A stretch of 64,000 nt of DNA from Shimia abyssi (GCF_003014475.1 NZ_PYGJ01000004.1:1-64000); one strand, 5' to 3'; numbered from the stretch's first letter, positions 19,690 through 29,494 are shown. Notes: generated from the sequence alone by a model not told the origin. Translations and numbers: made by a program.

Positions 19690-20925
19690 TCAGCACAATC
19701 CCACAAAGTCGCCATGCTCTGGCACAATTTCAGCATACCACCCCGCATCCAAACCCGCCAAGGGTGCCGCAACAAGCACTCCGTTGTGCCACACAGACGG
19801 GGATGCCAAGAGGCTCTGGCGGGGCCGCCCCGTGGCGCGCCACTCGGTGCACTCGGCCAATCCGGCTTCTCCCAATGCTCTGATTTCCATGCCATTTTGC
19901 GCATCACCAGTCAGCCTCCAACGCCCATCCCATAATTCTCCCACAGCACAGCAGCTTTCCGCCACTGCCGCCCATTCTCGGGTGATACGCAGCTGGTCCC
20001 GCTTGCGGATCACAAGACAGCCGCTTAGCGCAAAGACCGTTTTGCTTTTCAACGCGGCCTCAAGTGCCGAATATCGCGGTTTATAAGCATCCCCGGAAAT
20101 CCAGCCCAACGCCCGTGCAAGCAGGCGGGTTTGCAGGTCTTCGGGCGCGGCCGCAAATTTGGGTAACGTAATAACCACATCTCCCGAATCCAGCGTCACA
20201 ACCTCGCGGACCAGCGCCCCCAAGGCCCAGTCCAGCGCATCCCGCGCGCGCGCCATGTGGGCCGCTGTGCGCGCCAACCGCTTTGCGCTCAGACCCATCG
20301 GCTCCAAACCTTCAAGCAATTTGCGTACCCGCACCCGATCATAAGACGTGTCATCATTCGACGGATCGTCCGCCCAGGCCTGCTCTTCTGCCCTCAGATA
20401 CGCGCGCAGCTCCGCTCTCTGTACGCTCAACACTGGGCGCAGCCAACGCACCCCTAAACGCTGCGAAACGGGCATCATCGCGGCCAACCCATCCACGCCG
20501 GACCCGCGCGACAGACGCATCAGAACCGTCTCGGCCTGATCATCCAGCGTGTGCCCCAGCGCCACATGGCCCAATCCGCGCGCAACGGCCCAATCCGCAA
20601 TCAACGCCGCGCGCCCTTCCCGCGCCGCATCCTGCTTGTTGCCACGCCCGTCCCAGCTCCAACTCAAAACATCATGCCTTAGCACGTGCCGCGCGCAATA
20701 CCGCGCCACCAGCGTCATCTCGTCTGCGGCTTCGGCGCGAAACCCGTGGTCCACGCTCACCACGTCCAGCGCAACACCTGCACGCCGCAACAGGTCCAGC
20801 ATCGCCATGCTGTCCCCTCCGCCGGACACCGCCACACCGATCCGTGGCGCATCGCCCACAAAAAAGCCGGCCAGCGTCTCCGCCAGCCGGTCCATCAATG
20901 GTCTCGTATCGTCGTTTACGGGCAC
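19690..20925 (-). CDS. tilS: TilS, tRNA(Ile)-lysidine synthetase
   Basis: This 411-aa N-type ATP pyrophosphatase has the PP-loop SGGGDS at residues 34-39, then VDHGFR, and GHTLDDQAETVLMRL. It converts C34 of tRNA-Ile(CAU) to lysidine so that AUA is read, and is essential in most bacteria. The start is GTG 20925, overlapping the cpoB stop by 10 bp; an ATG ten codons later is an alternative but would trim the conserved region little. It is translationally coupled with the tol-pal cluster upstream. Confidence 0.95.
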   Translation of the reverse strand: MPVNDDTRPLMDRLAETLAGFFVGDAPRIGVAVSGGGDSMAMLDLLRRAGVALDVVSVDHGFRAEAADEMTLVARYCARHVLRHDVLSWSWDGRGNKQDAAREGRAALIADWAVARGLGHVALGHTLDDQAETVLMRLSRGSGVDGLAAMMPVSQRLGVRWLRPVLSVQRAELRAYLRAEEQAWADDPSNDDTSYDRVRVRKLLEGLEPMGLSAKRLARTAAHMARARDALDWALGALVREVVTLDSGDVVITLPKFAAAPEDLQTRLLARALGWISGDAYKPRYSALEAALKSKTVFALSGCLVIRKRDQLRITREWAAVAESCCAVGELWDGRWRLTGDAQNGMEIRALGEAGLAECTEWRATGRPRQSLLASPSVWHNGVLVAAPLAGLDAGWYAEIVPEHGDFVGLC

Positions 20926-21752
20926 TGCAACCGAGCGATTTCAGCGTTTGCCTGAGACACCTGTGGCGTTCCGGGATACCTCACACCAACCTCGTTCAGA
21001 GTCACGCACGCTTCGTTGATCTGTCCCAGCACCGCCAGCGAACGCCCCAGATGATACAGCGATTCTGCGGCCACCGGCCCTTGTGGATCGCCGGAATAGG
21101 CCGCCAGAAACGCGCGCGCCGCGCGGGTGTTTTCGTTCAACCCTTCCAGCGCCTGTCCCCGGCGCAAATGGGCCTCTTCTTCCAATGGGCTACCGGGATA
21201 CGTGTCGACAAACCCGGCAAACTGATCCACCGCAGACTGGAAATCCGCGTTGTCCAGCGCTTGTCTGGCGCGACCAAAGTCCGCGCTTTCGCCAACGGCC
21301 AACTCGCTGCCTGTACTGTCCCCAGAGCCCGTATCAGGCGTGCCAAAGGATGGCACCTCCTCAACGTCACCTCCCAATGTCGTTGTCTCGCCAAGCGCGC
21401 TCAGATCGCCGCCCTCCAGCTCGACCAGACGAAATTCCAGATCGCCAATGCGGTTGGTGCCGTCGTCAACAATCCGCTGAACCCGAAACTCCAGTTGCTC
21501 CGTCCTGCCCGTCAGGTTTTTCACCTGCTGCTCAATCGCATCCAACCGTTCCAACGTGCTTGCGCCCGCCGTCACGCCGCCCGGTGCGCCGGTGGTGCTC
21601 AGCTCACGTTTCAACCGCTGGATATCGACATACAGCACCGTCAATTGCTGGCGAATATCGGCCAACGTCTCGTCACGCGATTGGCCGAACCCCGCCACCG
21701 GGGCCAATGCCAGCCCGATCACAATCGCATATGCAAAGCCCCGACGCATCAT
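20916..21752 (-). CDS. cpoB: CpoB (YbgF), Tol-Pal accessory periplasmic protein
   Basis: This 278-aa protein has a signal peptide (about residues 1-24), an N-terminal coiled coil (residues about 28-110, with LDAIEQQVKNLTGRTEQLEF), a low-complexity linker, and C-terminal TPR repeats (FGRARQALDNADFQSAVDQF onward). CpoB couples Tol-Pal to peptidoglycan synthesis during constriction. It lies 3 bp after pal on the same strand. Start could be the first or second of two consecutive ATGs. Confidence 0.93.
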   Translation of the reverse strand: MMRRGFAYAIVIGLALAPVAGFGQSRDETLADIRQQLTVLYVDIQRLKRELSTTGAPGGVTAGASTLERLDAIEQQVKNLTGRTEQLEFRVQRIVDDGTNRIGDLEFRLVELEGGDLSALGETTTLGGDVEEVPSFGTPDTGSGDSTGSELAVGESADFGRARQALDNADFQSAVDQFAGFVDTYPGSPLEEEAHLRRGQALEGLNENTRAARAFLAAYSGDPQGPVAAESLYHLGRSLAVLGQINEACVTLNEVGVRYPGTPQVSQANAEIARLQCP

Positions 21753-21755
21753 CGC

Positions 21756-22274
21756 TTACCCCGTGACATCGGCTGTCAGCACCGTGACTGACCGGCGGTT
21801 TTTGGCATAACAGCTTTCCTCGGAACAAACCTCCAACGGGCGTTCCTTGCCATAGCTCACAGTACGAATGCGGCTGTCAGCAACCCCTTGGGCGACCAGC
21901 AATTCGCGCACCGCGCTCGCACGACGTGCCCCCAACGCAAGGTTATATTCCCGTGTGCCCTGCTCATCCGCATGACCTTCGATCACGGTTGTATACTCGC
22001 CATTGGCCAGCAGCCAGTTTGCCTGCGCCAGCACAACCAGGCGCCCCTGTTCGTTCAATGTCGACTGGTCAACTTCAAACAACACACGATCCCCGATCAC
22101 CTCTTGGAAATGCGCCACCGATGTCGGGTCATCCACGCTGCCCGCCTCGGCCTCTCCGGCGCCTAATGCACCGTCATTTGTGTTGTAATTGTCGCTCCCC
22201 AAATAGCCGGGATCGTTACACGCTGCCAGCGCCAAACCAGCCATCAACAGCGCCGCTTTTGTCCAATGTTTCAT
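21756..22274 (-). CDS. pal: Pal, peptidoglycan-associated lipoprotein
   Basis: This 172-aa lipoprotein has lipobox LAAC with Cys19 as the lipidated residue. A short linker leads to the OmpA-like peptidoglycan-binding domain (VLFEVDQSTLNEQG, then EGHADEQGTREYNLALGARRA). It anchors the outer membrane to peptidoglycan and is the end partner of TolB. GAGGCAGG precedes the ATG. A 75-bp gap separates it from tolB. Confidence 0.98.
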   Translation of the reverse strand: MKHWTKAALLMAGLALAACNDPGYLGSDNYNTNDGALGAGEAEAGSVDDPTSVAHFQEVIGDRVLFEVDQSTLNEQGRLVVLAQANWLLANGEYTTVIEGHADEQGTREYNLALGARRASAVRELLVAQGVADSRIRTVSYGKERPLEVCSEESCYAKNRRSVTVLTADVTG

Positions 22275-22349
22275 CTCAAACCTGCCTCGCCTCAGTTTTC
22301 TTTTCTTGGCCGCGTCTTTACCACACTGGCCAATCTTTCAAAATACCCG

Positions 22350-23675
22350 TTACTGTAATGGCGACCAGCTCGGATCAGATCCGCCGCCGTTCAACTTCAC
22401 CCGTTTAAGGTTGCGCCCGGACACATCCACCGAATAAAGCGCAGATACACCGTCGGTGCCCCGCGTCTCGCGGGTGAACATGATCACCCGGCCATTGGGC
22501 GCCCATGTTGGGCCCTCGTCCAGAAACGACGCCGTCAACAGGCGCTCTTCAGATCCATCCGTGCGCATCACACCGATGTGGAACCGACCTTTGTTCTGCT
22601 TGGTAAACGCGATCAGATCCCCACGCGGCGACCAAACCGGCGTGCCATACCGACCCTGACCAAAGCTGATCCGTGTCGCTTCGCCGCCATTGGCGCCCAT
22701 CACATAAAGCTGCTGCGTGCCCGAGCGGTCGCTCTCGAACACGATCCGGCTGCCATCCGGGCTAAAGCTCGGGGCGGTGTCAATCGATGCTCCGCTGGTC
22801 AGGCGCTGACGCTGACCGCCATTAATGCCAACCTTGTAAATATCTGTATTACCGCCACTTTCCACCGACAACAGCACACTCTTGCCATCTGGCGAAAACC
22901 TCGGAGAAAAGCTCATGCCGCCATTATTCGTGGACAAAACATTGCGCCTAACCGACCCAACATCTAACACAAACACCTCGGGAAAACCCGTCTCATAGCT
23001 GGTATACAAAACCTTGTCGCCCGTCGGCGAGAACCGTGGCGCCAGCACAATCGCGCTGCTGTCGGTCAAGTATTGCAGGTTCGCCCCGTCATAATCCATG
23101 ATCGCCAGCCGCTTCTTGCGGTCGCTCTTTGGGCCGGTCTCGCTCACGAACACGACGCGGCTGTCAAAATAGCCGCCCTCGCCCGTGATCCGGCTGTAAA
23201 CCTCGTCGGCCACTTTGTGTGCCATGCGCCGCCAGCCATCAACCGTGCCCTTGAACCTCAACCCCGAACCCAGCTCTTGCCCGGCAAAAACATCCCAAAC
23301 CCGGAACTTCACCTCAAGCGAATTGCCGCTCACGCTCACGCCACCCGTGATCAGCGCCTGTGCGTTGATCGCTTTCCAATCGGCAAACTGCACCGGGCTG
23401 CCAAAATTGGTGATAGACGAAATATGTGCGCTGGCCGGAATTTCGCGGAACAGCCCGGTACCGCTCAGATCTTCCGCGATCAAACGGCTGATGTCTTTTG
23501 ACACCTGATTGGACCCTTGGGTCTCGGCCACAAAATCTGGCACCGCATACGGCAACGGCTCTATCACACCTTCGGTGATCTCGATCCGCAAAGGGCCGTT
23601 CTGCGCCACAGCTTCAGGGGCGGCCATGCCCAGCCCCATCAATCCAATCAATATCGTTGCAAGCAATCTTGTCAT
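22350..23675 (-). CDS. tolB: TolB, periplasmic beta-propeller of Tol-Pal
   Basis: This 441-aa protein has a signal peptide cleaved near AVA-QNG (about residue 25), the N-terminal TolA-binding domain, and five to six WD/PD40 propeller blades (repeats such as [14 protein letters not shown] and [11 protein letters not shown]). It links TolA to Pal. The start ATG overlaps the tolA stop (ATGA at 23672-23675). Confidence 0.98.
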   Translation of the reverse strand: MTRLLATILIGLMGLGMAAPEAVAQNGPLRIEITEGVIEPLPYAVPDFVAETQGSNQVSKDISRLIAEDLSGTGLFREIPASAHISSITNFGSPVQFADWKAINAQALITGGVSVSGNSLEVKFRVWDVFAGQELGSGLRFKGTVDGWRRMAHKVADEVYSRITGEGGYFDSRVVFVSETGPKSDRKKRLAIMDYDGANLQYLTDSSAIVLAPRFSPTGDKVLYTSYETGFPEVFVLDVGSVRRNVLSTNNGGMSFSPRFSPDGKSVLLSVESGGNTDIYKVGINGGQRQRLTSGASIDTAPSFSPDGSRIVFESDRSGTQQLYVMGANGGEATRISFGQGRYGTPVWSPRGDLIAFTKQNKGRFHIGVMRTDGSEERLLTASFLDEGPTWAPNGRVIMFTRETRGTDGVSALYSVDVSGRNLKRVKLNGGGSDPSWSPLQ

Positions 23676-24760
23676 CTGCGCCTCATGGCATCCGGGTTGA
23701 ATGTAATCTCTATATCACGCCAATGGTCGTATTTTTCGACAGGCAATTCATATCCAGTCTTCTGACAGCGCAAAACCGCCCGTCTTGCAGACTGAAACGC
23801 TGTTCTGGCTGCCGCTTCGTCGCCACCTTCGGCATTTATCAAACGAATGTCACCCTGAACCCGGCCATCCCGATCCAATGAAAAGCCCACCGTCACGGTC
23901 ACATCCGCCGCGCGCGACCCGACATCCACGACCCAGCAATTCTGAACCGACACCCGCAAGGCGTCTTTCTCTCCGCTGGTCAGCGGCGGGCCTGACGGGG
24001 CGGTCGGCTGGTTTGGTGTGCTTTCTTCTGCGCCCGCTTCGGCCAGTGCCGCAGCCACGGCCGCATCCGTTCCCGTGCTCGGCTCGGCCCTTGCAACCGG
24101 GCGCGTGCGCGGCCTGACCGACCGCGTCGGGGCCGCACTGGCCACAGGGGCGTCATCATCTTCGTTGGCCTCGGTGGCAATCTCGGTCGAGGCCGCCTCG
24201 GGAGCGGTCTCTTCAACCACTTCTTCTTGGGTCTCTCCGGCGGTGTCCGGCTCAGTCGACTCGCGCACCTCGTCATCAATCGTCACATCCGGCTCAGGCT
24301 GGGCCACAGGCTGAGGCGCAACCCGTGGTGCAGGTCGCACAACAGGGCGCGGTGACACATCCGGAACCACCACGGCCGTATCTACCTCTGGTGTCAGCAA
24401 AACCGGCGCTTCTTCGGTCACGTCCTGAGGCTCAGGCGCGGTCAGGTCACTCAGGTCCGGTGTCGCATCCGGCTCTGCAGCTTCTGTGCTGGGGGGCGAT
24501 GGTGTCTCGACCGGCGCATCCGTCGCCGATGACAAGTCTGGCGTTTCCAGCTCTGCCTCGGGAATGATGGGCACGGCAATATCAGTCGATGGCGCGGGGG
24601 CCTCTTGTGCGCGCAACACCGCTTGATACTCTTCTGCGGTGATCACCGACACACCTGTCACTTCAAGAGGTGGCGGCTCAGACTGAAAAGCCCCGCCAAA
24701 CAGCACCCATCCGATCAATCCGGTATGGGCCACCCCCGAGATATAATGCCCGATGTGCAC
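23672..24760 (-). CDS. tolA: TolA-like energy-transducing protein
   Basis: This protein of about 362 aa has one N-terminal membrane segment (residues about 5-21, [19 protein letters not shown]) with the S-x-x-x-H element. A long Pro/Glu/Thr-rich periplasmic stretch to about residue 260 replaces the Ala/Lys-rich helix of E. coli TolA, and a TonB/TolA C-terminal domain follows ([11 protein letters not shown], then [10 protein letters not shown]). It transmits proton-motive force from TolQR to TolB/Pal. I favour GTG 24760, because GAGGCGG sits correctly before it and homology begins there; an ATG at 24829 would lie inside tolR. Confidence 0.9.
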   Translation of the reverse strand: MHIGHYISGVAHTGLIGWVLFGGAFQSEPPPLEVTGVSVITAEEYQAVLRAQEAPAPSTDIAVPIIPEAELETPDLSSATDAPVETPSPPSTEAAEPDATPDLSDLTAPEPQDVTEEAPVLLTPEVDTAVVVPDVSPRPVVRPAPRVAPQPVAQPEPDVTIDDEVRESTEPDTAGETQEEVVEETAPEAASTEIATEANEDDDAPVASAAPTRSVRPRTRPVARAEPSTGTDAAVAAALAEAGAEESTPNQPTAPSGPPLTSGEKDALRVSVQNCWVVDVGSRAADVTVTVGFSLDRDGRVQGDIRLINAEGGDEAAARTAFQSARRAVLRCQKTGYELPVEKYDHWRDIEITFNPDAMRRR

Positions 24761-24770
24761 CGCAGCCGCC

Positions 24771-25274
24771 TCAGTTCCCGGTCTCGCCGGATGCGCCCGC
24801 ATCTGACCCGTCCAGCGACGGGCCGCCAATATCCGTCACCAAACCAATATCCGCAAATCCACCGGCATTCAGCGCGCCCATGATCTGGACCACCGCTTCA
24901 TAAGGGATCGACCCATCTGCGCGCAGATAAACCCGATCCGAAGCACGCTCCTCTGCAATCGCGCGCAGCTTGGGCACCAGCTCATCCGGTGCGACAGGCG
25001 TTGTCTGAATGGTAATGGTCAAATCCGGTGCTATTGTCACCGTCAGCGGTTCTTCCTGCTCGCCCGGCAACGGGTTCGCCGCCGTCTTGGGCAGCTCTAC
25101 CGGCACGCCCACCGTCAACAACGGGGCCGCAACCATAAAGATGATGAGCAACACCAGCATCACGTCCACAAAGGGCGTTACATTAATCTCCGACATCGGC
25201 TGACTACGCCGCCGCGACCTACGCCGCCGCTTGCCACCGCCACCTCCGCCGGATTTCATCACACCCGCGCCCAT
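24771..25274 (-). CDS. tolR: TolR, proton-channel subunit of Tol-Pal
   Basis: This 167-aa ExbD/TolR protein has a basic, Gly/Arg-rich N-terminus. One membrane helix begins at NVTPFVDVMLVLLIIFMV and carries the essential Asp of the proton path; a periplasmic domain follows. It sits between tolQ (3-bp gap) and tolA. Confidence 0.96.
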   Translation of the reverse strand: MGAGVMKSGGGGGGKRRRRSRRRSQPMSEINVTPFVDVMLVLLIIFMVAAPLLTVGVPVELPKTAANPLPGEQEEPLTVTIAPDLTITIQTTPVAPDELVPKLRAIAEERASDRVYLRADGSIPYEAVVQIMGALNAGGFADIGLVTDIGGPSLDGSDAGASGETGN

Positions 25275-25277
25275 GGC

Positions 25278-25952
25278 TCAGGCGTCCAACTGGCGGCTGA
25301 GGATCGTGGCAAACTCGTCGGCAAACGCCTCGTAGCCGGCCACGATCCGATCGCTGTCCGAACTGAGCTTGTTATAGAAAATCACCGCCGGGATCGCAGC
25401 GAGCAAACCCAAACCCGTCGCCAATAGCGCCTCGGCAATGCCCGGCGCGACCACGGCCAAATTGGTGTTCTGCTGGGCGGCAATCTCGATAAAGGCATTC
25501 ATTATGCCCCACACGGTGCCGAACAAGCCAATGAACGGCGCGGTCGACCCGATGGTAGCCAAAATCGGCAATCCCTTTTGCAAGGTCTCGGATTCCTTGA
25601 CAATCGCCACATCCATTGACCGGTCAATCCGGCTGGTGGCGTTAGCAATCAAACCGCCGTCCTGACGATGGCTTCTCTGCCACTCAACCATCCCTGCGGC
25701 AAATATCCGCTCCGAACGCCCCTTGGGTTCCGGTCCCAACTGTTCAAACAGTTGATCCAACGGTTCGCCCGACCAGAACGCGCGGTCGAACTTTTTCGCC
25801 TCACTCCGGGCACTGCGGTAAAGGATGATCTTTTGAACAATCACCGACCATGACCAGAACGACGCGACCACAAGGATCAGCATCACCAGTTTTACGGTCA
25901 GAGTTGCGCGCGCAAATAGCGCCCACATCGAAAAATCGACTGCTGCTTCCAT
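25278..25952 (-). CDS. tolQ: TolQ, proton-channel subunit of Tol-Pal
   Basis: This 224-aa ExbB/TolQ-family protein has three membrane segments: an N-terminal one (residues about 8-35) and two later ones carrying GSTAPFIGLFGTVWGIMNAF and the LLATGLGLLAAIPAVIFYN block. It forms the motor with TolR. First gene of the tol operon; the 168 bp upstream contain a long palindrome that probably ends ybgC transcription, so tolQ may have its own promoter downstream of it. Confidence 0.97.
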   Translation of the reverse strand: MEAAVDFSMWALFARATLTVKLVMLILVVASFWSWSVIVQKIILYRSARSEAKKFDRAFWSGEPLDQLFEQLGPEPKGRSERIFAAGMVEWQRSHRQDGGLIANATSRIDRSMDVAIVKESETLQKGLPILATIGSTAPFIGLFGTVWGIMNAFIEIAAQQNTNLAVVAPGIAEALLATGLGLLAAIPAVIFYNKLSSDSDRIVAGYEAFADEFATILSRQLDA

Positions 25953-26085
25953 TCTGCCTGCTCTTTGTCTGCGGCCTTGTTCGTCAGGCCTTGTTTTGCA
26001 GGAAAACTAGCTCAGTTCCATCGCGAAAGCCATCCCCTTGCCGCCAATCGCGGATTTTCGCCCAGAAAGGCATGTGCACCGCCGC

Positions 26086-26113
26086 GTAAGTCGGACAAAT
26101 TTGTCCGACCTAC
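26086..26113 (-). terminator. 28-nt palindrome between ybgC and tolQ
   Basis: The core GTCGGACAAA/TTTGTCCGAC is perfect, and one G-U pair extends the RNA stem to 14 bp on the minus strand. It lies 7 bp past the ybgC stop. No U-tract follows, so it may be a processing or pausing hairpin or a protein site. Confidence 0.6.
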
Positions 26114-26120
26114 CGAACCC

Positions 26121-26519
26121 TCAATGTACCAGCTTGCGCACTTCACCCGGCAGCCGAACCGGCTGTCCGGCCTCATTCATGCACACCACCGTGACCATTG
26201 CATGAAACAGAACATCCTCGCCTCGCTTCACCCTTTGCTCCATTATCAACCGCGCCGCAGTGACATTGGCAACCTCGGTTTCCACCGTCAGCAGATCATC
26301 CAGCTTGGCCGACCCAGTATAGTCCGCCTCTACCCGCCGCACGGCAAAGACAACACCATCCTCTTTCATCCTAAGCTGATCCAACCCGATTTCGCGAACC
26401 CATTCACTGCGCCCTCTCTCGATGAATTTGAGGTAATTGGCGTAGTACACGATCCCCGCCATGTCGGTATCTTCATAATAAACACGTACAGGCAAAGTAT
26501 AAATCATGGCAAAACCCAT
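26121..26519 (-). CDS. ybgC: YbgC, tol-pal-associated acyl-CoA thioesterase
   Basis: This hotdog-fold 4HBT-type thioesterase of 128-132 aa has the catalytic pattern YYEDTDMAGIVYYANYLKF (Asp and Tyr) and FIERGRSEW. It is the standard first member of ybgC-tolQRAB clusters, acting on short acyl-CoA or acyl-ACP at the membrane. The start may be ATG 26519 or ATG 26507; no strong SD decides, but family proteins usually begin close to the second. Confidence 0.93.
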   Translation of the reverse strand: MGFAMIYTLPVRVYYEDTDMAGIVYYANYLKFIERGRSEWVREIGLDQLRMKEDGVVFAVRRVEADYTGSAKLDDLLTVETEVANVTAARLIMEQRVKRGEDVLFHAMVTVVCMNEAGQPVRLPGEVRKLVH

Positions 26520-26557
26520 CTAAGCTCGACTGACACCGCCATACACCGGAACCTTTC

Positions 26558-27148
26558 ATGCGCGCAATCTACCTGAGCCACCCAGAGGTCACCATTGACC
26601 CGAACACACCGGTCCCCGACTGGTCACTCTCCCAGACGGGGCGCGCCCGAACATCTGCGCTCGCCACCTCCGGAGCCTTGCGCAATGTCACTCGCATTTT
26701 CTCAAGCGCCGAGCGCAAAGCCGTCGAAACTGCCACCCTGCTCGCCTTTCCACTCGGCCTCATCCCTGTGATAACCGACGCCATGCATGAAAACGACCGG
26801 TCCTCAACTGGCTTCCTGCCCCCCGATCAATTCAATGACGCCGCCGATGCCTTTTTTGCCGAGCCCGATCTCTCATATCGCGGTTGGGAAACCGCCGCTG
26901 CCGCCCAATCACGCATCCATGCTGCCGTCGCATCTGCCCTCTCCGCCCCCACCTCGGGCGACGCATTATTCGTCGGGCACGGTGGCGTCGGTACTCTTCT
27001 CTATTGCGCGCTGTCCAAACAGCCCATTTCACGCGCCCATGATCAGGCCAATACCCCCGGCGCCAATCCCGGCGGTGGCAATGTTTTCATCATCAAAGAC
27101 AGCGTTCCCACCTCCGGCTGGCACCCTATGGAGGCTCTCGTTAACTGA
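26558..27148 (+). CDS. Histidine phosphatase-like protein with divergent RHG motif
   Basis: This 196-aa protein has the branch-2-like phosphoglycerate-mutase fold pattern: N-terminal LSHPEV in place of R-H-G, LSQTGRARTSALA, an Arg in SSAERKAVETA, an acidic residue in MHENDRSS, and the second catalytic His in FVGHGGVG. Both histidines are kept but the first-motif Arg is Ser. It may still be a phosphatase, with substrate unknown. It converges with the next gene and their 3' ends overlap by 8 bp. Confidence 0.82.
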   Translation: MRAIYLSHPEVTIDPNTPVPDWSLSQTGRARTSALATSGALRNVTRIFSSAERKAVETATLLAFPLGLIPVITDAMHENDRSSTGFLPPDQFNDAADAFFAEPDLSYRGWETAAAAQSRIHAAVASALSAPTSGDALFVGHGGVGTLLYCALSKQPISRAHDQANTPGANPGGGNVFIIKDSVPTSGWHPMEALVN

Positions 27149-28682
27149 CGCCAGCAAACCTTACCCCACTCAGATCGGCCATCTCCCGCTTCCAGGTGGT
27201 GATATCATCTACGCAAAAATCGCCCAGCGACCGGTGTCCACAGGCCCTCGCCAACACCTGCATTAACTCAACGCTCGCCCCGAAATACCGCGCCAACTTT
27301 TCCGCACCCGCCTGCACATCCAGCAAACGCCGCAACTCCGGCTTTTGAGTCGCAACCCCCACCGGGCAATTGTTGCTGTTGCACATCCGCGCCGCGATAC
27401 ACCCAACCGCCTGCATGGCCGAGTTACTCACCGCCACCGCATCCGCGCCCAGCGCCATCGCCTTGGCGAAATCCTCGGCCACACGTAAACCACCGGTGAT
27501 TATCAAGGTCACATCGCGCCCCACGCTTTTATCCAGATGCCGCCGGGCCCGCGCCAGCGCCGGAATGGTCGGCACCGATATGTGATCCCGGAAAATCAAA
27601 GGTGCCGCCCCAGTACCACCGCCGCGCCCATCCAAAATGATGTAATCCGCACCCGCCGCCAAAGCGAAATCAATATCCGCCTCAATATGGTTCGCCGACA
27701 ACTTGAACCCAATCGGAATACCACCCGACCGCTCCCGCACCTCATCCGCGATCCGCGCAAAATCTGCCGGTGTCTCCAAATCCGCAAATGTGCTTGGCGA
27801 AATCGCACTCTGGCCCGGCTTCAGCCCGCGCACTTCGGCAATCTTGCCCTGCACCTTTTCCCCTGGCAAATGCCCACCTGTACCTGTCTTGGCCCCCTGC
27901 CCGCCCTTGAAATGAAACGCCTGAACCCGCGCCACCAATTCGGGCTGCCAACCAAACCGGGCCGATGCCAGCTCATAAAAATACCGAGAATTTTCCGCCT
28001 GTTCTTCAGGCAACATACCCCCTTCGCCTGAACAAATCCCGGTCCCGGCCATCTCGGCCCCGCGCGCCAGCGCTGTCTTGGCCTCTTCGCTCAGCGCACC
28101 AAAACTCATGTCCGACACGAATAGCGGAATCTTCAGCGTCAGCGGCTTCGCCGCCCTCGGCCCAACCACCACCTCCGTCGCAACCTCCGCCTCATCCAGC
28201 AACGGCTTACGCGCCATCTGCGCGGGCAGGATCTGGATATCGTCCCAATGCGGCAAATCCTTGCGCGGCACACCCATCGAGCCCATCTCGCCGTGATGGC
28301 CCAGCTTGCTCAGCCCGTCCCGTGCCAGCTCATGAATGCGTGCCACGGTTGGCTCCTCTGGTGTCGGCGCGGCCTTGGGCACATCAGATACCGGCGCCGG
28401 GGCAGCCGCCCCCACTTGCAAATCGCCCAACCTGGTGTGCGCCCCATCGCAAAACGGCGCATTGGCGCTCGCCTTGCACTGACACAGCACCGCGCTGCCC
28501 GTACTTTCTGCGACAAACTTGCTGGGCGTTATCCCGGTTCCCGAATGACTTCCATCGCAAAATGGTTGGGTCTTGGATCGCCCACACGCGCACCAGAAAT
28601 AGGACTTCCCCTCCTCCAACTCAATTTTCTTGGGAAACTTCGCGGCGATGATCGGAACGGCATTTGAATCGAGATCTTGCAT
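27141..28682 (-). CDS. Fusion of two CDGSH iron-sulfur domains with an FMN glutamate-synthase-like domain
   Basis: This 513-aa protein has two CDGSH-type 2Fe-2S sites at the N-terminus (WCACGRSKTQPFCDGSH near residues 29-45; CQCKASANAPFCDGAH near 66-81). A linker leads to a glutamate-synthase central (GltB-like) FMN domain with the GGxGTGAAP loop (DGRGGGTGAAP), FGALSEEA and cysteines CIAARMCNSNNCPVG that can bind 3Fe-4S. No glutaminase domain is present, so it is not a complete glutamate synthase; a redox role is inferred. ATG 28682 is preferred over an in-frame start 60 bp earlier because the CDGSH domain follows at once. Confidence 0.88.
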   Translation of the reverse strand: MQDLDSNAVPIIAAKFPKKIELEEGKSYFWCACGRSKTQPFCDGSHSGTGITPSKFVAESTGSAVLCQCKASANAPFCDGAHTRLGDLQVGAAAPAPVSDVPKAAPTPEEPTVARIHELARDGLSKLGHHGEMGSMGVPRKDLPHWDDIQILPAQMARKPLLDEAEVATEVVVGPRAAKPLTLKIPLFVSDMSFGALSEEAKTALARGAEMAGTGICSGEGGMLPEEQAENSRYFYELASARFGWQPELVARVQAFHFKGGQGAKTGTGGHLPGEKVQGKIAEVRGLKPGQSAISPSTFADLETPADFARIADEVRERSGGIPIGFKLSANHIEADIDFALAAGADYIILDGRGGGTGAAPLIFRDHISVPTIPALARARRHLDKSVGRDVTLIITGGLRVAEDFAKAMALGADAVAVSNSAMQAVGCIAARMCNSNNCPVGVATQKPELRRLLDVQAGAEKLARYFGASVELMQVLARACGHRSLGDFCVDDITTWKREMADLSGVRFAGVS

Positions 28683-28849
28683 CTGAAATCCACTCTGGCT
28701 GAGGCGCGAAACCGCGCATTGGCGATAACCATCAGAGTGCACATTTTTTTTCGTCGGCCTAGGTCAACAAGCGCAAACGCCTTGTGCGCCCACACACATT
28801 CACCTCAAATTTCTTAAATACTTCGCCAAAAATGCACCGAACTGCGCGT

Positions 28850-29494
28850 TCAGCTGCCCTCTGGCCCCTGCAACCGCGCAAACAGCCGCAGCGCATGGCT
28901 CGCGTCATTCGCGGCCACCGGCATCATCCGATCATACCCCGCCGCAATCACCCCGGCGATTTCGGGGCGTAACACCGTCGCGCCTGTCTCAGGTAAAACC
29001 GCCAAAGGGGAGGTTTCGGAAAATGCATGATCCCCCCAAACCAAAATCGCCTGCACCGCTTGTGCCAACACAAGGCCTTCCGCCGGGATCTGCGCCATTG
29101 CCTCGTTCATCCGCAAGAACACGAAACAGGCCTGAATGCCGCCCTGATCATCAAACCGAAACGCCCGGTACTGGGTCGCATCCGCGTTGCGCAAACGCGC
29201 GACCAGCGGTTCCAAACCCGGTATCATCCGCCCTAGGTCAGGCACATCCAGCAATTCGTCCCATTCGCGGAAAAAGAACACCATCAGGTTGCTGCCCAGC
29301 TCCGGATCGGTCTCGGCCATCTGATGCCCGGCCAGCGTGACCACAGCCTCAACCGCACCCTTGACCATGGCCAGCGTCTCTTCTTGCACCCCGAACACAA
29401 TCGGCGCAATCGGACGTCCCCAGCGCGCAAACCCATAGCTGCCATCAGTCCGCGTGAACAACGCTTCAATCTCTTCCGGGCTCAAACGGGCCAT
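28850..29494 (-). CDS. Conserved hypothetical protein
   Basis: This 214-aa soluble protein of unknown function has no signal peptide, transmembrane segment or known motif that I recognise. Its C-terminus (SHALRLFARLQG) is helical. The ATG at 29494 has AAGGAG 8 nt upstream, better than GTG three codons before. It appears to be a Rhodobacteraceae-type protein, but I cannot name a family. The gene lies alone between the CDGSH fusion gene and the ruvCAB operon; the 11-bp tandem repeats lie about 100 bp upstream. Confidence 0.8.
   Translation of the reverse strand: MARLSPEEIEALFTRTDGSYGFARWGRPIAPIVFGVQEETLAMVKGAVEAVVTLAGHQMAETDPELGSNLMVFFFREWDELLDVPDLGRMIPGLEPLVARLRNADATQYRAFRFDDQGGIQACFVFLRMNEAMAQIPAEGLVLAQAVQAILVWGDHAFSETSPLAVLPETGATVLRPEIAGVIAAGYDRMMPVAANDASHALRLFARLQGPEGS

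Noticed and set aside
20283..21791. A 502-codon open frame opposite tilS and cpoB
   Set aside because: It crosses two genuine genes antisense and is Pro/Arg/Ser-rich without motifs.
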